This document shows positions 1-7,595 of a DNA stretch of 15,256 nt, one piece after another. Positions within the stretch are counted from its first letter, which is position 1. Every line of letters starts with the position of its first letter. The notes beneath the pieces are model-generated. The model saw only the letters and a program-made list of their open reading frames with translations, did not search any database and was not told the DNA's origin. The stretch comes from JBOHBN01 sp050698355 (GTDB lineage: Bacteria > Actinomycetota > Actinomycetes > Streptosporangiales > WHST01): positions 1-15,256 of the forward strand of contig JBOHBN010000408.1 in NCBI GenBank assembly GCA_050698355.1, given 5' to 3'. The position numbers and the translations under genes are program-made.

Positions 1-1543
1 GACCAGGGGTGTCGATGAAGGTCAGCTTGCGTTCCGCACTGTCGACCTCGGTCGCCACCTGGTACGCGCCGATGTGCTGGGTGATACCGCCGGACTCGCT
101 CGCCATTACATCGGTGTTGCGGATCGCGTCGAGCAGCTTGGTCTTGCCGTGGTCGACGTGACCCATGATCGTGACGACCGGCGGGCGCGGGAGCAGGTCG
201 GCGGTGTCGCCGACGTCCTCACCGAACTCCAGCTTGAACGACTCGAGCAGCTCGCGGTCCTCGTCCTCCGGGGACACCACGCTGACCTCGTAGCCGAGCT
301 CCCCACCGATGAGGTCGAGGGTCTCGTCGCTCACCGACTGCGTCGCCGTGGCCATCTCGCCGAGGTGCATGAGCACCTGGACGAGCGAGGCGGGTGCGGC
401 ACCGATCTTCTCCGCGAAGTCGGTCAGCGACGCGCCACGGCGCAGCCGGACCTGCTGCCCGTTGCCGCGCGGCACCTGGACACCGCCGACCGACGGCGCC
501 TGCATGTTGTCGAACTCCTGGCGCCGCTGCTTCTTGGACTTGCGGCCCTTGCTCGGCCGGCCACCGGGCCGCCCGAAGGCACCGGCGGTGCCGCCACGAC
601 CGCGACCACCGCCGGGACGCCCGCGACCACCGAAGCCGCCACGACCCGCGGGCGGGGCGCCGGGGCCACCGGTCGGTGCGCCGCCGAAGCCGCCACTGCC
701 ACCACCGCGGCCTCCACCGCCACCACCACCGCGACCGCCGCGGCCTCCACCGCCACCACCACCGCCACCGCCCTGCGGGCGACCCGAGGGGCCCTGCGGA
801 CGTGGCGGCATCATGTTCGGCGACGGCCGGGCACCGCCCGGCAGTCGTGTGCCCTCGCCGTGCGAGCGGCCGGACCCCGTGCCCTGGCCAGTGCCAGTGC
901 CGGTGCCGGTGCCGGTGCCGGTCCCACCCGGCCGCGTCGGCGGAGCCTGGCGCGACCGGGGGGCACGGCCCATACCCGTACTGGAACCGGAGAGGAACGG
1001 GTTGTTGCCGGGCCGCGGGCGTCCGCCGCCCTGCCGTCCGGCAGGCGGGCCGGGACGCGGGCCCGGGCGCGGCGCTGGACGCGGCGTCTCCTTCGTGGCC
1101 TCCTCGACCGGCCCGGTGCCGTCCGTACCGCCGTCCTGCTCACCGGTGCCGTTGCGCTCGGGCGCGGCCGGCGCGGCGCCGTCGGTGGACGCGGGCGTCG
1201 GCGCGGGCTCTGCCAGCGGCTCGGGCTCTGCCAGCGGCTCGGGCTCTGCCGGCGGCTCGGGCGTGCGCAGCTCGGCACCGTCGGTCGGCATGTGGGGTGC
1301 CTCGGCGGCCGGCTCCGGCGCCTTCTTCGCCGCCTTCTTGGTGCTCTTCTTCGCTGATTTCTTGGCGGGCGCGGCGTTCGCATCGGGTGCGGGCATGGCC
1401 TCGCGTACCCGGCGGACGACCGGCGCCTCGATGGTGGATGACGCGGAGCGGACGAACTCACCCATGTCTTGCAACTTGGCGAGTACCGTCTTGCTCTCGA
1501 CGCCGAGCTCCTTTGCGAGCTCGTAGACCCGGACCTTTGCCAC
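1..1543 (-). CDS. infB: Translation initiation factor IF-2, N-terminal 514 residues (3' end outside window)
   Basis: IF-2 is the GTPase that brings fMet-tRNA to the 30S subunit and promotes subunit joining. Seen: an IF2_N domain at residues 1-50 (starts MAKVRVYELAKELGV), then a Lys/Ala stretch (about 59-75), Glu/Pro repeats and a long Gly/Pro/Arg-rich linker. A second IF2_N domain follows at about 365-420 (SLTDFAEKIGA). The GTPase domain begins after it, with G1 GHVDHGKT at 461-468, switch motif GGITQHIGAYQV and G3 DTPG at the window edge. The remaining G domain and the fMet-tRNA-binding C-terminal domains are cut off. The start is GTG at 1541-1543, preceded by GTAGGAGCGAGA, a good ribosome binding site. 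It is the last visible gene of rimP-nusA-ylxR-infB, 84 bp after ylxR. The linker is built of tandem repeats (separate entries). Identity is certain. Confidence 0.97.
   Translation of the reverse strand, partial: MAKVRVYELAKELGVESKTVLAKLQDMGEFVRSASSTIEAPVVRRVREAMPAPDANAAPAKKSAKKSTKKAAKKAPEPAAEAPHMPTDGAELRTPEPPAEPEPLAEPEPLAEPAPTPASTDGAAPAAPERNGTGEQDGGTDGTGPVEEATKETPRPAPRPGPRPGPPAGRQGGGRPRPGNNPFLSGSSTGMGRAPRSRQAPPTRPGGTGTGTGTGTGTGQGTGSGRSHGEGTRLPGGARPSPNMMPPRPQGPSGRPQGGGGGGGGGGRGGRGGGGGGGRGGGSGGFGGAPTGGPGAPPAGRGGFGGRGRPGGGRGRGGTAGAFGRPGGRPSKGRKSKKQRRQEFDNMQAPSVGGVQVPRGNGQQVRLRRGASLTDFAEKIGAAPASLVQVLMHLGEMATATQSVSDETLDLIGGELGYEVSVVSPEDEDRELLESFKLEFGEDVGDTADLLPRPPVVTIMGHVDHGKTKLLDAIRNTDVMASESGGITQHIGAYQVATEVDSAERKLTFIDTPG
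705..765 (-). repeat. 28-bp direct repeat in the IF-2 poly-glycine segment
   Basis: Two identical 28-bp copies occupy 705-732 and 738-765, offset by 33 bp, which is 11 codons, so the repeat stays in frame. On the minus strand it encodes glycine runs broken by arginine. The flanking bases continue as GGN-type codons. It looks like slippage or duplication inside a disordered linker and probably varies in length between strains. Confidence 0.8.
887..922 (-). repeat. Six-unit hexanucleotide tandem repeat in infB encoding (Gly-Thr)n
   Basis: Six consecutive 6-bp units read GCCAGT twice and then GCCGGT four times on the plus strand. On the minus strand they encode alternating Gly-Thr. A 6-bp period keeps the reading frame whatever the copy number, so this is a candidate length-polymorphic site that cannot cause a frameshift. 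Confidence 0.85.
1205..1258 (-). repeat. Three-copy 18-bp tandem repeat in infB encoding EPLAEP-type units
   Basis: Three 18-bp units lie at 1205-1222, 1223-1240 and 1241-1258. The first two are identical (GGGCTCTGCCAGCGGCTC on the plus strand) and the third has one A-to-G change. They encode a Glu-Pro-Leu-Ala-Glu-Pro pattern in the acidic/proline part of the IF-2 linker. Near identity suggests recent duplication. Confidence 0.85.
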
Positions 1544-1589
1544 TCTCGCTCCTACCGGCCCGGGCGCGCCGGGCCGCTACTCGTCGGTG

Positions 1590-1641
1590 TTCATCGTCTG
1601 TTGCTCATCGCTCTGCTCATCGAGCGCTCATCTGCTCATCG
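1590..1641 (-). repeat. Cluster of GATGAGC repeats between ylxR and infB
   Basis: On the minus strand the end of ylxR and the ylxR-infB gap carry GATGAGC at 1634-1640, 1626-1632, 1615-1621 and 1603-1609, plus GATGAA at 1590-1595. Several create overlapping ATGA start/stop signals and very short frames. The ylxR stop (TGA, 1628-1630) lies inside the first copies. No function is known to me. It could be a leader that lets ribosomes reinitiate before infB, or simple duplication. Confidence 0.5.
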
Positions 1642-1948
1642 ACCCGCCTTCGTCGCCAACTCCTCGTTGGTCTGTCACAACGCCTGCGCTCCTGCCGAGG
1701 TACACCCGGAGCGTGCCGGTGTCGAGCGGCCCGGGGGCGCGTAACGCCCGCGGGAACGCCCGCCGACGCTCGGCGAGATCCAGGCAAGCGAGAGCGGGAT
1801 GCACGTACGCACCCCGTCCCGGCATCCGTCCCCGGAGATCGGGGGCGAGTACGCCCTCGACCACGACAACACGGAGCAAGTCCTGCTTGGCCGCACGGAC
1901 CCGGCACCCCACGCAGGTGCGCCAGGGCGCCGCCCGACCATCTGCCAT
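1628..1948 (-). CDS. ylxR: YlxR family RNA-binding protein (DUF448)
   Basis: A small basic protein of 106 residues belonging to the YlxR family, whose members bind RNA and are encoded between nusA and infB in many bacteria. Seen: the family N-terminus RTCVGCR (10-16, cysteines 12 and 15), a hydrophobic strand LLRVVVVEG, the signature GRGAYVHP (44-51) and a third cysteine at 55, followed by an RRRAFPRALR basic helix. I chose ATG at 1946-1948, preceded by AAGGTAG. An in-frame GTG at 1985-1987 would add 13 residues (MPTRRAAVRQGRL), and related proteins do have variable N-termini, so the start is not settled. It lies 94 bp after nusA, with a hairpin in the gap. Confidence 0.92.
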   Translation of the reverse strand: MADGRAAPWRTCVGCRVRAAKQDLLRVVVVEGVLAPDLRGRMPGRGAYVHPALACLDLAERRRAFPRALRAPGPLDTGTLRVYLGRSAGVVTDQRGVGDEGGSMSR

Positions 1949-2012
1949 GAGTCTACCTTGCCGTACGGCCGCGCGTCTCGTTGGCACGGGGCGTCCCCGG
2001 GCCGAACAGCGT

Positions 2013-2041
2013 CGGCTGGCCCCGGCCGGTCGGGCCAGCCG
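2013..2041 (-). terminator. GC-rich hairpin just after nusA (attenuator-like)
   Basis: A perfect 10-bp inverted repeat, CGGCTGGCCC (2013-2022) against GGGCCAGCCG (2032-2041), with a 9-nt loop, starts 1 nt beyond the nusA stop codon on the minus strand. There is no T-run, as is common in high-GC genomes. Because ylxR and infB follow on the same strand it would be a partial terminator or an RNA-stability element rather than the operon end. Confidence 0.45.
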
Positions 2042-2042
2042 G

Positions 2043-3047
2043 CTAGCCCGCCGTGAGGTCGGCGGGGGCGCCGGGCGTCGACTCGGCGGTGTCGGAGCGG
2101 ATGTCGATACGCCAGCCGGTCAGCCGGGCCGCGAGCCTGGCGTTCTGCCCTTCCCTGCCGATCGCGAGCGACAGCTGGTAGTCGGGTACCACGATGCGGG
2201 CCGCCCTAGCCTCGGCGTCGACGATCTCGACCTTGCTCACCCGCGCGGGCGACAGCGCCTGCCGGATGAACTCCTCGGGGCGCTCGGCGTAGTCGACGAT
2301 GTCGATCTTCTCGCCGTGCAGCTCGCTCATCACGTTGCGCACCCGCTGCCCCATCGGCCCGATGCACGCGCCCTTGGCGTTGACGCCGGGCCGAGTGGAG
2401 TGCACCGCGATCTTGGTACGGTGACCCGACTCGCGCGCGACGGCCGCCACCTGAACGCTGCCGTCGGCGATCTCTGGCACCTCGAGCTCGAACAGCTTCT
2501 TCACCAGGTGCGGGTGCGTCCGCGACAACGTGACCGACGGCCCGCGCATTCCCTTGCGGACCTGGACGATGTAGCAGCGGAGCCGCTCGCCGTGCTCGTA
2601 CACCTCACCCGGCGCCTGCTCCTGCGGCGGCAACACCGCCTCCAGGTCGCCGAGGTCGACGAAGATGTTCCTCGGGTCCTTGCCCTGCTGGATGATCCCC
2701 GCGACGACGTCACCCTCGCGACCGGAGTACTCGCCGTACGTGACCTCTTCCTCCGCGTCGCGGAGGCGCTGCAGGATCACCTGCTTGGCGGTGGTCGCCG
2801 CGATCCGGCCGAACCCCTCGGGCGTGTCGTCCCACTCGCGCTGGACGCTGCCGTCCTCGGCGAGGTCACGACCCCAGACCGTCACCGCTCCGCTGTCGCG
2901 GTCGAGCTCCACCCGCGCGTTCGGCTCCGCACCCTCGGTGTGGTGGTACGCCACGAGCAGCGCGGCCTCGATCGCCTCGACGATGTGGACGAACGAGATG
3001 TCCTTCTCGCGCTCGAGTCCGCGCAGCGCCTGCATGTCGATGTTCAC
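2043..3047 (-). CDS. nusA: Transcription termination/antitermination factor NusA
   Basis: NusA binds RNA polymerase and nascent RNA and modulates pausing, termination and antitermination. The 334-residue protein shows the polymerase-binding N-terminal domain (1-105), an S1 domain (about 111-178, from EGDVVAGIIQQ) and two KH domains. KH1 has the GPMG loop at 230-233 and KH2 has GREG at 297-300. It ends soon after KH2, without the C-terminal acidic repeats of E. coli NusA; this short form is normal outside proteobacteria. The start is GTG at 3045-3047 with a strong AGGAGGA site. The GTG overlaps the TGA of rimP by 4 bp (GTGA), so the two are translationally coupled. Confidence 0.97.
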   Translation of the reverse strand: MNIDMQALRGLEREKDISFVHIVEAIEAALLVAYHHTEGAEPNARVELDRDSGAVTVWGRDLAEDGSVQREWDDTPEGFGRIAATTAKQVILQRLRDAEEEVTYGEYSGREGDVVAGIIQQGKDPRNIFVDLGDLEAVLPPQEQAPGEVYEHGERLRCYIVQVRKGMRGPSVTLSRTHPHLVKKLFELEVPEIADGSVQVAAVARESGHRTKIAVHSTRPGVNAKGACIGPMGQRVRNVMSELHGEKIDIVDYAERPEEFIRQALSPARVSKVEIVDAEARAARIVVPDYQLSLAIGREGQNARLAARLTGWRIDIRSDTAESTPGAPADLTAG

Positions 3048-3559
3048 CGCGCGTCCTCCTGACCGTCTGCCGGCTCTCGATCCGGTTTGCGCCGCCTGAG
3101 CTCGACCTCGATCCTGCCCGCGCCGAGCTCCTCATAGGAGTAACGATGCTGGTGCCCGTCTTTCTCCAGGATCACGCCATCATTGTCGGCGCTCACCACC
3201 CGGCCGTACGCCTCGCCGGCCTGGCCGTCCACGCCACGCAGGGGTACGCGCACCAAGCGCGTCGCGGCGCGCCGCCAGTGCCGCGGCTCGGCCAGCGGCC
3301 GGTCCACGCCCGGGGAGCTGATCTCCAGGGTGTACGAACCGGGCCCCAGCGGGTCAGCCTCGTCGAGCGCCCGGGACACCGCCCGGCTCGTCTCGGCCAG
3401 CTCGTCGGCGGTCACGCCGCCGTCGCGGTCCACCGTCACCCGGACCAGCTGCCGACGGCCCGCGGGACGCACGCTGATGTCCTCCATGTCGAGCCCGGCC
3501 TCGGCCACGACCGGTTCGACGAGCGCACCAAGCTCGCCGGCCGATTGCCGATTGCTCAC
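3044..3559 (-). CDS. rimP: Ribosome maturation factor RimP
   Basis: RimP assists late assembly of the 30S ribosomal subunit. The 171-residue protein shows the family pattern: an N-terminal alpha/beta domain (LVEPVVAEAGLDMEDISV, 13-30) ending in the signature ISSPGVDRPL (80-89), then an Sm-like barrel (about 95-160) and a charged tail. The start is GTG at 3557-3559, preceded by GGGGGAGG at a good distance. It opens the rimP-nusA-ylxR-infB operon. The 107 bp upstream to the end of the ABC ATPase gene must hold its promoter. I see only a TAnnnT-type -10 candidate there and no convincing -35. Confidence 0.95.
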   Translation of the reverse strand: MSNRQSAGELGALVEPVVAEAGLDMEDISVRPAGRRQLVRVTVDRDGGVTADELAETSRAVSRALDEADPLGPGSYTLEISSPGVDRPLAEPRHWRRAATRLVRVPLRGVDGQAGEAYGRVVSADNDGVILEKDGHQHRYSYEELGAGRIEVELRRRKPDREPADGQEDAR

Positions 3560-3620
3560 GGCGTACCTCCCCCCTCATCCACCGGCGCTGCTCGCGCGAC
3601 CTCACGCGGGCTGTACGGAC

Positions 3621-3626
3621 AGCGTA
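3621..3626 (-). promoter_or_regulatory. Possible -10 box for rimP operon
   Basis: On the minus strand TACGCT (TAnnnT class) lies about 60 nt before the rimP start in the only sizeable gap upstream of the operon. No TTGACA-like -35 sits 16-18 bp further up. A weak 5-bp stem (GCGCA 3634-3638 with TGCGC 3647-3651) lies just upstream. This is a placement guess. Confidence 0.2.
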
Positions 3627-3666
3627 GCGGCAAGCGCACGAACGGATGCGCGCCAGTCAGCGGGTC

Positions 3667-4716
3667 CTATACGGGCGCGCGGTGGCGCAGGCTCAGCGCG
3701 ACGCGCTCGCCGGGCTCCACCCGGGCGGTGCTGTAGACCTCCCAGGTAGTGCCGCCGACCTCGACTGTGTAGTGGACGTCGCGGCCCTGGAACAACACGT
3801 TGCGAACTACGCACGGGATGCCCTCGGCGGTGTCGGCGGGCCGGGGCTCCAGCTCGTCCGGACGTACCGGAAACAGCCCGCGCTCCCGGAACCCCGCAGC
3901 CACGTCCGAGCCGTCCCAGACCACCTCACCGCCGCCGACGGCGGGCCGGAAGCGCGTGCCGTCCCAGACGCCCTCGACGAGGTTGGCCTTGCCGACGAAC
4001 CGGGCGACGAACTCCGACTCCGGCCGCAGGAAGACGTCCTCGGGCGTGCCGACCTGCTCGACGCGGCCATCCAGCATGACGACCACACGGTCCGCCATCG
4101 CGAGCGCCTCCGCCTGGTCGTGGGTCACGTAGACGATGGACGCTCCCGTCGCGCGGTGGACGTTTTGGATCTCGCGGCGCATCTCGTCGCGCAGGGCCGC
4201 ATCGAGGCTGGAGAGCGGCTCGTCCATCAACAGCAGCGCCGGCCGCGCCGCGATCGCCCGCGCCAGCGCCACCCGCTGCCGCTGACCGCCCGACAGCTCG
4301 TGCGGCATCCGGGTTCCCATGTCCTGCAGCCCGATCGTGTCGAGGACCTCCGCGACCCGCGCCTCCTTGGCGGCCTTGATGTCGGCGGGCAGGTGGCGCT
4401 GGTAGTCGAGCGGGAAGCGGACGTGGCCGGCGACGTCGATGTGCGGCCAGAGGGCGAACGACTGGAACACCATGCCGAGGTTCCTGCGCTCGGTGGGCAC
4501 CGAGCGGTCCGGCTGCCCGACGCTGCGGCCGGCGATCCGCACCTCCCCCGCCGTGGGCGCCTCGAAGCCGGCGACGACGCGCAGCAACGTCGTCTTGCCG
4601 CAACCGGACGGCCCGAGGATCGCGACGAACTCGCCCTCGTCGACCCGCAACGACACGCCGCGCAGCGCCGAGACCGCGCCGTACCGCTTGGCCACATCGA
4701 TGATCTCGGTGCTCAC
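3667..4716 (-). CDS. ABC importer ATP-binding protein (Fe(III)/phosphonate/polyamine group)
   Basis: Cytoplasmic ATPase subunit that powers the importer encoded with it. Seen in 349 residues: Walker A GPSGCGKT (35-42), Q-loop Q85, signature LSGGQ (141-145), Walker B LLLMDEP (161-167, catalytic E166) and H-loop H199. A C-terminal TOBE-type region (about 285-345) is typical of FbpC/PotA/CysA-like ATPases. All catalytic residues are present. The start is GTG at 4714-4716, overlapping the permease TGA (GTGA, 4713-4716) with only a weak ribosome site, so translation is probably coupled. It is the last gene of the importer operon, followed by 107 bp to rimP. The substrate cannot be read from an ATPase. 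Confidence 0.93.
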   Translation of the reverse strand: MSTEIIDVAKRYGAVSALRGVSLRVDEGEFVAILGPSGCGKTTLLRVVAGFEAPTAGEVRIAGRSVGQPDRSVPTERRNLGMVFQSFALWPHIDVAGHVRFPLDYQRHLPADIKAAKEARVAEVLDTIGLQDMGTRMPHELSGGQRQRVALARAIAARPALLLMDEPLSSLDAALRDEMRREIQNVHRATGASIVYVTHDQAEALAMADRVVVMLDGRVEQVGTPEDVFLRPESEFVARFVGKANLVEGVWDGTRFRPAVGGGEVVWDGSDVAAGFRERGLFPVRPDELEPRPADTAEGIPCVVRNVLFQGRDVHYTVEVGGTTWEVYSTARVEPGERVALSLRHRAPV

Positions 4717-6470
4717 CTGCTACGCACCCGCCTCCGCCACAGAGCTCTTGCCACCAGCAGCGCCAGCCCGACGACCGCGTACGCCACCAGCACGAGCGTC
4801 GACGCGGCCGTCGCGAGGTTGGCGTAGCCGGCCTGCTGGAAGCTGAATATGACCACACCGACGGTCTTGGCGCCCGCCGAGTAGAGGATGGACGAGACGG
4901 TGAGCTCCGACATCGCCTTGAGCAGGACCAGCACCGCGCCCGCGGCGATTCCCGCGGCGATGAGCGGCACGATGATGCGTCGCCACACCGTCACGGGCCC
5001 GGCCCCCGAGGCCCTCGCTGCCTCCTCCACTGCCGGGTCGAGCTGCGCCAGCGACGCCGCGCTGCTGCGCACCTGGTAGAAGGTGAACCGGGTGACGTAG
5101 CCGACCAGGATGATGACCCAGGTGCCGTAGATCCCCGGGTACCAGCCGGGCAGCGGCTCCACCCACGCGAAGATGATCGCCAGTGCCATCACGATGCCCG
5201 GCAGCGCGTACGGCAACGCCACCGCGCTGTCCAGCACCTTGGTGAACACGGAAGGGCGCCTGACCCGCAGGTACGCGATCAGGGTGCCGACGATGATGCA
5301 GATCACCATCGCCGAGATCCCGAGCTTGCCGCTGGTCAGCATCGCCCCGCGCATGTCGTCGCTGTCGAGGACGAGCTCGCGGAAGTTGTCGAGGGTGGCC
5401 GTTTGCAGGGTGACCTCGACGCCGAGCGCGGTGCTGAGCGAGCTGAGGACGATCGAGGCGACCGGCACGGCGAGCGTCCCGACGAGCACGCACCAGGTCG
5501 CGATCTCCACGAACGGGCGTGCCAGCCGCAGGTGCACACGCGGTGTCCGGTCCACGTGGGACAGCTCGCTCGCCCGGCTGCGGCGCACGACCAGCATCTG
5601 TACCACGGTCCCGAGCACGGCGATCGCACCGAGCAGCACGGAGAGCGCCGCCGCCCGGTAGAACGCGGACGGACCGAAGCCGACGATCTGCTGGTAGATC
5701 TCGGTGCTCAGCACGGTGATGCCGGCCGGGATCCCGAGGAACGCGGGCACCCCGAAGTTGTCCAGGGCGGTGAGGAAGGCCAGCAGCGCACCGCCCGCGA
5801 TCCCTGGCAGCGCCGCGACCAGCGTGACCTTGCGCAACGCGGTGAGACGACCGGCGCCGTGCGCGCGGGCGGCCTGCTCCATCTCCCGTGGGATCCGCTG
5901 CAGCACCCCGACCGTGAGCAGGTAGACGATCGGGTAGTGGATCAGCCCCAGGACGAACGAGATCCCGTTCAGGCTGTAGAAGTTCACCTCTGCCTGGGTG
6001 CCGAGCAGGGCGAGGAAGCGGCCGCCGACCCCGCCCGTGTCGAACGACTCCGCCCAAGCGAGCGTCACGACGTACGGCGGCAGGATGAAGGGCAGCACCA
6101 TGAGCGGCTGCATAGCCCTCTTGCCGCGCACGTCGGTGTACGCGATCAGCCATGCCGCCGCCACGCCCAGGACCACCGCGAGCGCCGTCGAGACGAGCGA
6201 TACGTACAGCGTGTTCTTGACCGCGACCCAGGTCGCGTCCTTCGCCAGCACGTGACCGTAGTTCGCGAGACCCCATCCCGACTCGGTCGAGAAGCTCAGC
6301 CAGACGAGCCGGGCCACGGGGACGAGGAAGAACCACAGCAGCACGACGATGACCAGGACGCGAAGCCACCGCGAGGACCGGGGCGTCCTGGCCGGCGTGC
6401 GCCGCGTCGACGGGAGGAAGTCCCCGCGCGGCTCGACGACCTGCGTGCTCGCCTGACCGCCGCCCGCCAC
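4713..6470 (-). CDS. ABC importer permease, two fused transmembrane domains
   Basis: Membrane channel of the importer, 585 residues, carrying both permease halves in one chain as in FbpB/AfuB-type systems. A basic cytoplasmic N-tail (1-36) precedes the first helix (about 37-58). Each half ends with an EAA loop that docks the ATPase: EQAARAHGAG (198-207) and VEEAARASGAG (481-491). A linker with a charged stretch (about 296-318) separates the halves. About 12 hydrophobic segments are visible. The start is GTG at 6468-6470, whose G is the last base of the TAG stop of the binding-protein gene (TAGTG), so the genes are coupled. One fused permease and one ATPase gene make a minimal complete importer. 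Confidence 0.93.
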   Translation of the reverse strand: MAGGGQASTQVVEPRGDFLPSTRRTPARTPRSSRWLRVLVIVVLLWFFLVPVARLVWLSFSTESGWGLANYGHVLAKDATWVAVKNTLYVSLVSTALAVVLGVAAAWLIAYTDVRGKRAMQPLMVLPFILPPYVVTLAWAESFDTGGVGGRFLALLGTQAEVNFYSLNGISFVLGLIHYPIVYLLTVGVLQRIPREMEQAARAHGAGRLTALRKVTLVAALPGIAGGALLAFLTALDNFGVPAFLGIPAGITVLSTEIYQQIVGFGPSAFYRAAALSVLLGAIAVLGTVVQMLVVRRSRASELSHVDRTPRVHLRLARPFVEIATWCVLVGTLAVPVASIVLSSLSTALGVEVTLQTATLDNFRELVLDSDDMRGAMLTSGKLGISAMVICIIVGTLIAYLRVRRPSVFTKVLDSAVALPYALPGIVMALAIIFAWVEPLPGWYPGIYGTWVIILVGYVTRFTFYQVRSSAASLAQLDPAVEEAARASGAGPVTVWRRIIVPLIAAGIAAGAVLVLLKAMSELTVSSILYSAGAKTVGVVIFSFQQAGYANLATAASTLVLVAYAVVGLALLVARALWRRRVRSR

Positions 6471-7507
6471 TAGTTGAAGGTATTCTTGAACTTGCTCTTG
6501 GCGCCCTCGACCTTGGTGATCAGCTTCTGGGTGTCACCGGACATGACGTTGATGTCGTCGACGCCGGTGAGCCCGTTCGGAACCTTCGCGTCCGGGTCGA
6601 GCGGAACGTACCCGAGACCCGACTCGACCTGCTGGCCCGCAGGCGAGAAGACGAAATCGATGAACTTCTTACTGGCCTTGGCGTGCGGCGCTTTCTTCAT
6701 CAGCGCGATCGGCTCGGTGATGACCGGGACACCTTCGCGCGGGTAGATGAACTTCACCGGCGAGCCCTGCTCTGCGGCACGGGCGACGATGAAGCCGACG
6801 ACCATCCCGTAGTCCTGCTGTCCCTTGCTGACCGCCTCCAGCACGCTGCCGTTGCCCTGCACGACGCGGGTGCCGTTGTCGGCGACGCCTTTCCAGTACT
6901 GCCAGCCGAAGTCGCTCTTGCCCGCGAACAGGGCGACGTTGTACGCGGCGGCGCCGGAGTAGAGGGGGCTGGGCATGACGGCCTTCCCCTTCGTCACGGG
7001 CTTGGTGAGGACGTCCCAGGAGTCGGGCGCCTTCTTCACGTCGTCGGTGTTGATGGCCAGCCCGGTCGCGATGACCTTGGTGCCCTCGTAGTAGCCCTCC
7101 GGGTCCATGTACTGCTCGTCGATGCCCTTGGCGTTCGGCGAGGTGTACTTCTGCAGGAGGTCGTCGCCCTTGAGCTTCTCCATGGAGAGCGCGTCGGCGA
7201 TGAAGACGACGTCAGCCTTGAGCGCGCCGGCCTTCTTCTCCGCCTCGATCTTGCTGAGGACCTGTTCGGTGCCGGACCGGAAGGTCTTGACCTTGATGTC
7301 CGGGTACTTCTCGTTGAACGCCTCGATCATGGCGTTGATATCGGTGTCCGGCTCGGAAGTGTAGACGGTCACCGTCTTCGTGCCGCCGGCCTGGTCACCG
7401 CCGCCGGAACGGTCCAGTGGGTTGTCCTTCTTGGAACCGCCGCCGCATCCAGCGACCGTGGCGGCAGCTACGGCAACCGCCACCGCTGACATCAGCAACC
7501 GTCTCAC
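6470..7507 (-). CDS. ABC importer substrate-binding lipoprotein, substrate unassigned
   Basis: Extracytoplasmic receptor of the importer, 345 residues. A lipoprotein signal ends in VAGC with lipidated cysteine 21, followed by a Gly/Ser/charged tether (22-43). The mature part begins TVTVYTSEP (45-53), the opening strand typical of the FbpA/AfuA/PhnS-like group, and keeps the family tail KKFIDFVFSPAGQQV (280-294). The region where FbpA carries its adjacent iron-binding tyrosines (NNYYW) reads GMVVGFIVA (234-242), so a ferric-ion role by that chemistry is unlikely. Phosphonates, phosphosugars, thiamine or polyamines remain possible. The start is GTG at 7505-7507 with GGGAGGG upstream. First gene of the operon, divergent from ispD. 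Confidence 0.9.
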   Translation of the reverse strand: MRRLLMSAVAVAVAAATVAGCGGGSKKDNPLDRSGGGDQAGGTKTVTVYTSEPDTDINAMIEAFNEKYPDIKVKTFRSGTEQVLSKIEAEKKAGALKADVVFIADALSMEKLKGDDLLQKYTSPNAKGIDEQYMDPEGYYEGTKVIATGLAINTDDVKKAPDSWDVLTKPVTKGKAVMPSPLYSGAAAYNVALFAGKSDFGWQYWKGVADNGTRVVQGNGSVLEAVSKGQQDYGMVVGFIVARAAEQGSPVKFIYPREGVPVITEPIALMKKAPHAKASKKFIDFVFSPAGQQVESGLGYVPLDPDAKVPNGLTGVDDINVMSGDTQKLITKVEGAKSKFKNTFN

Positions 7508-7547
7508 TGCTGCCCTCCCTCGAACCGCTCGGCCAGATCGAATGCAG

Positions 7548-7560
7548 CCGTAGTCTACGG
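7548..7560 (-). promoter_or_regulatory. Palindrome overlapping a candidate -10 of the importer operon
   Basis: A 13-bp palindrome with arms CCGTAG and CTACGG around one central base contains, on the minus strand, TAGACT, a TAnnnT -10 box placed to give a leader of about 38 nt carrying the SD site. A second CTACGG half-site lies at 7585-7590, 30 bp (about three helical turns) away. This is the arrangement expected of a repressor site. No -35 of standard type is visible and I do not recognise the regulator. Confidence 0.4.
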
Positions 7561-7595
7561 ACGCCCTCCGACGAGGAGGACCGGCTACGGCTAGG

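Noticed and set aside
690..1260. Repeat-rich stretch that could be mistaken for a CRISPR or intergenic satellite
   Set aside because: Repeats are short, directly adjacent and in frame within the IF-2 linker, with no unique spacers.
74..3062. Several long plus-strand frames (for example 74-1357, 394-1950, 1587-3062)
   Set aside because: All are opposite infB, ylxR and nusA, with compositions dictated by the complementary Gly-rich or ordinary coding strand.
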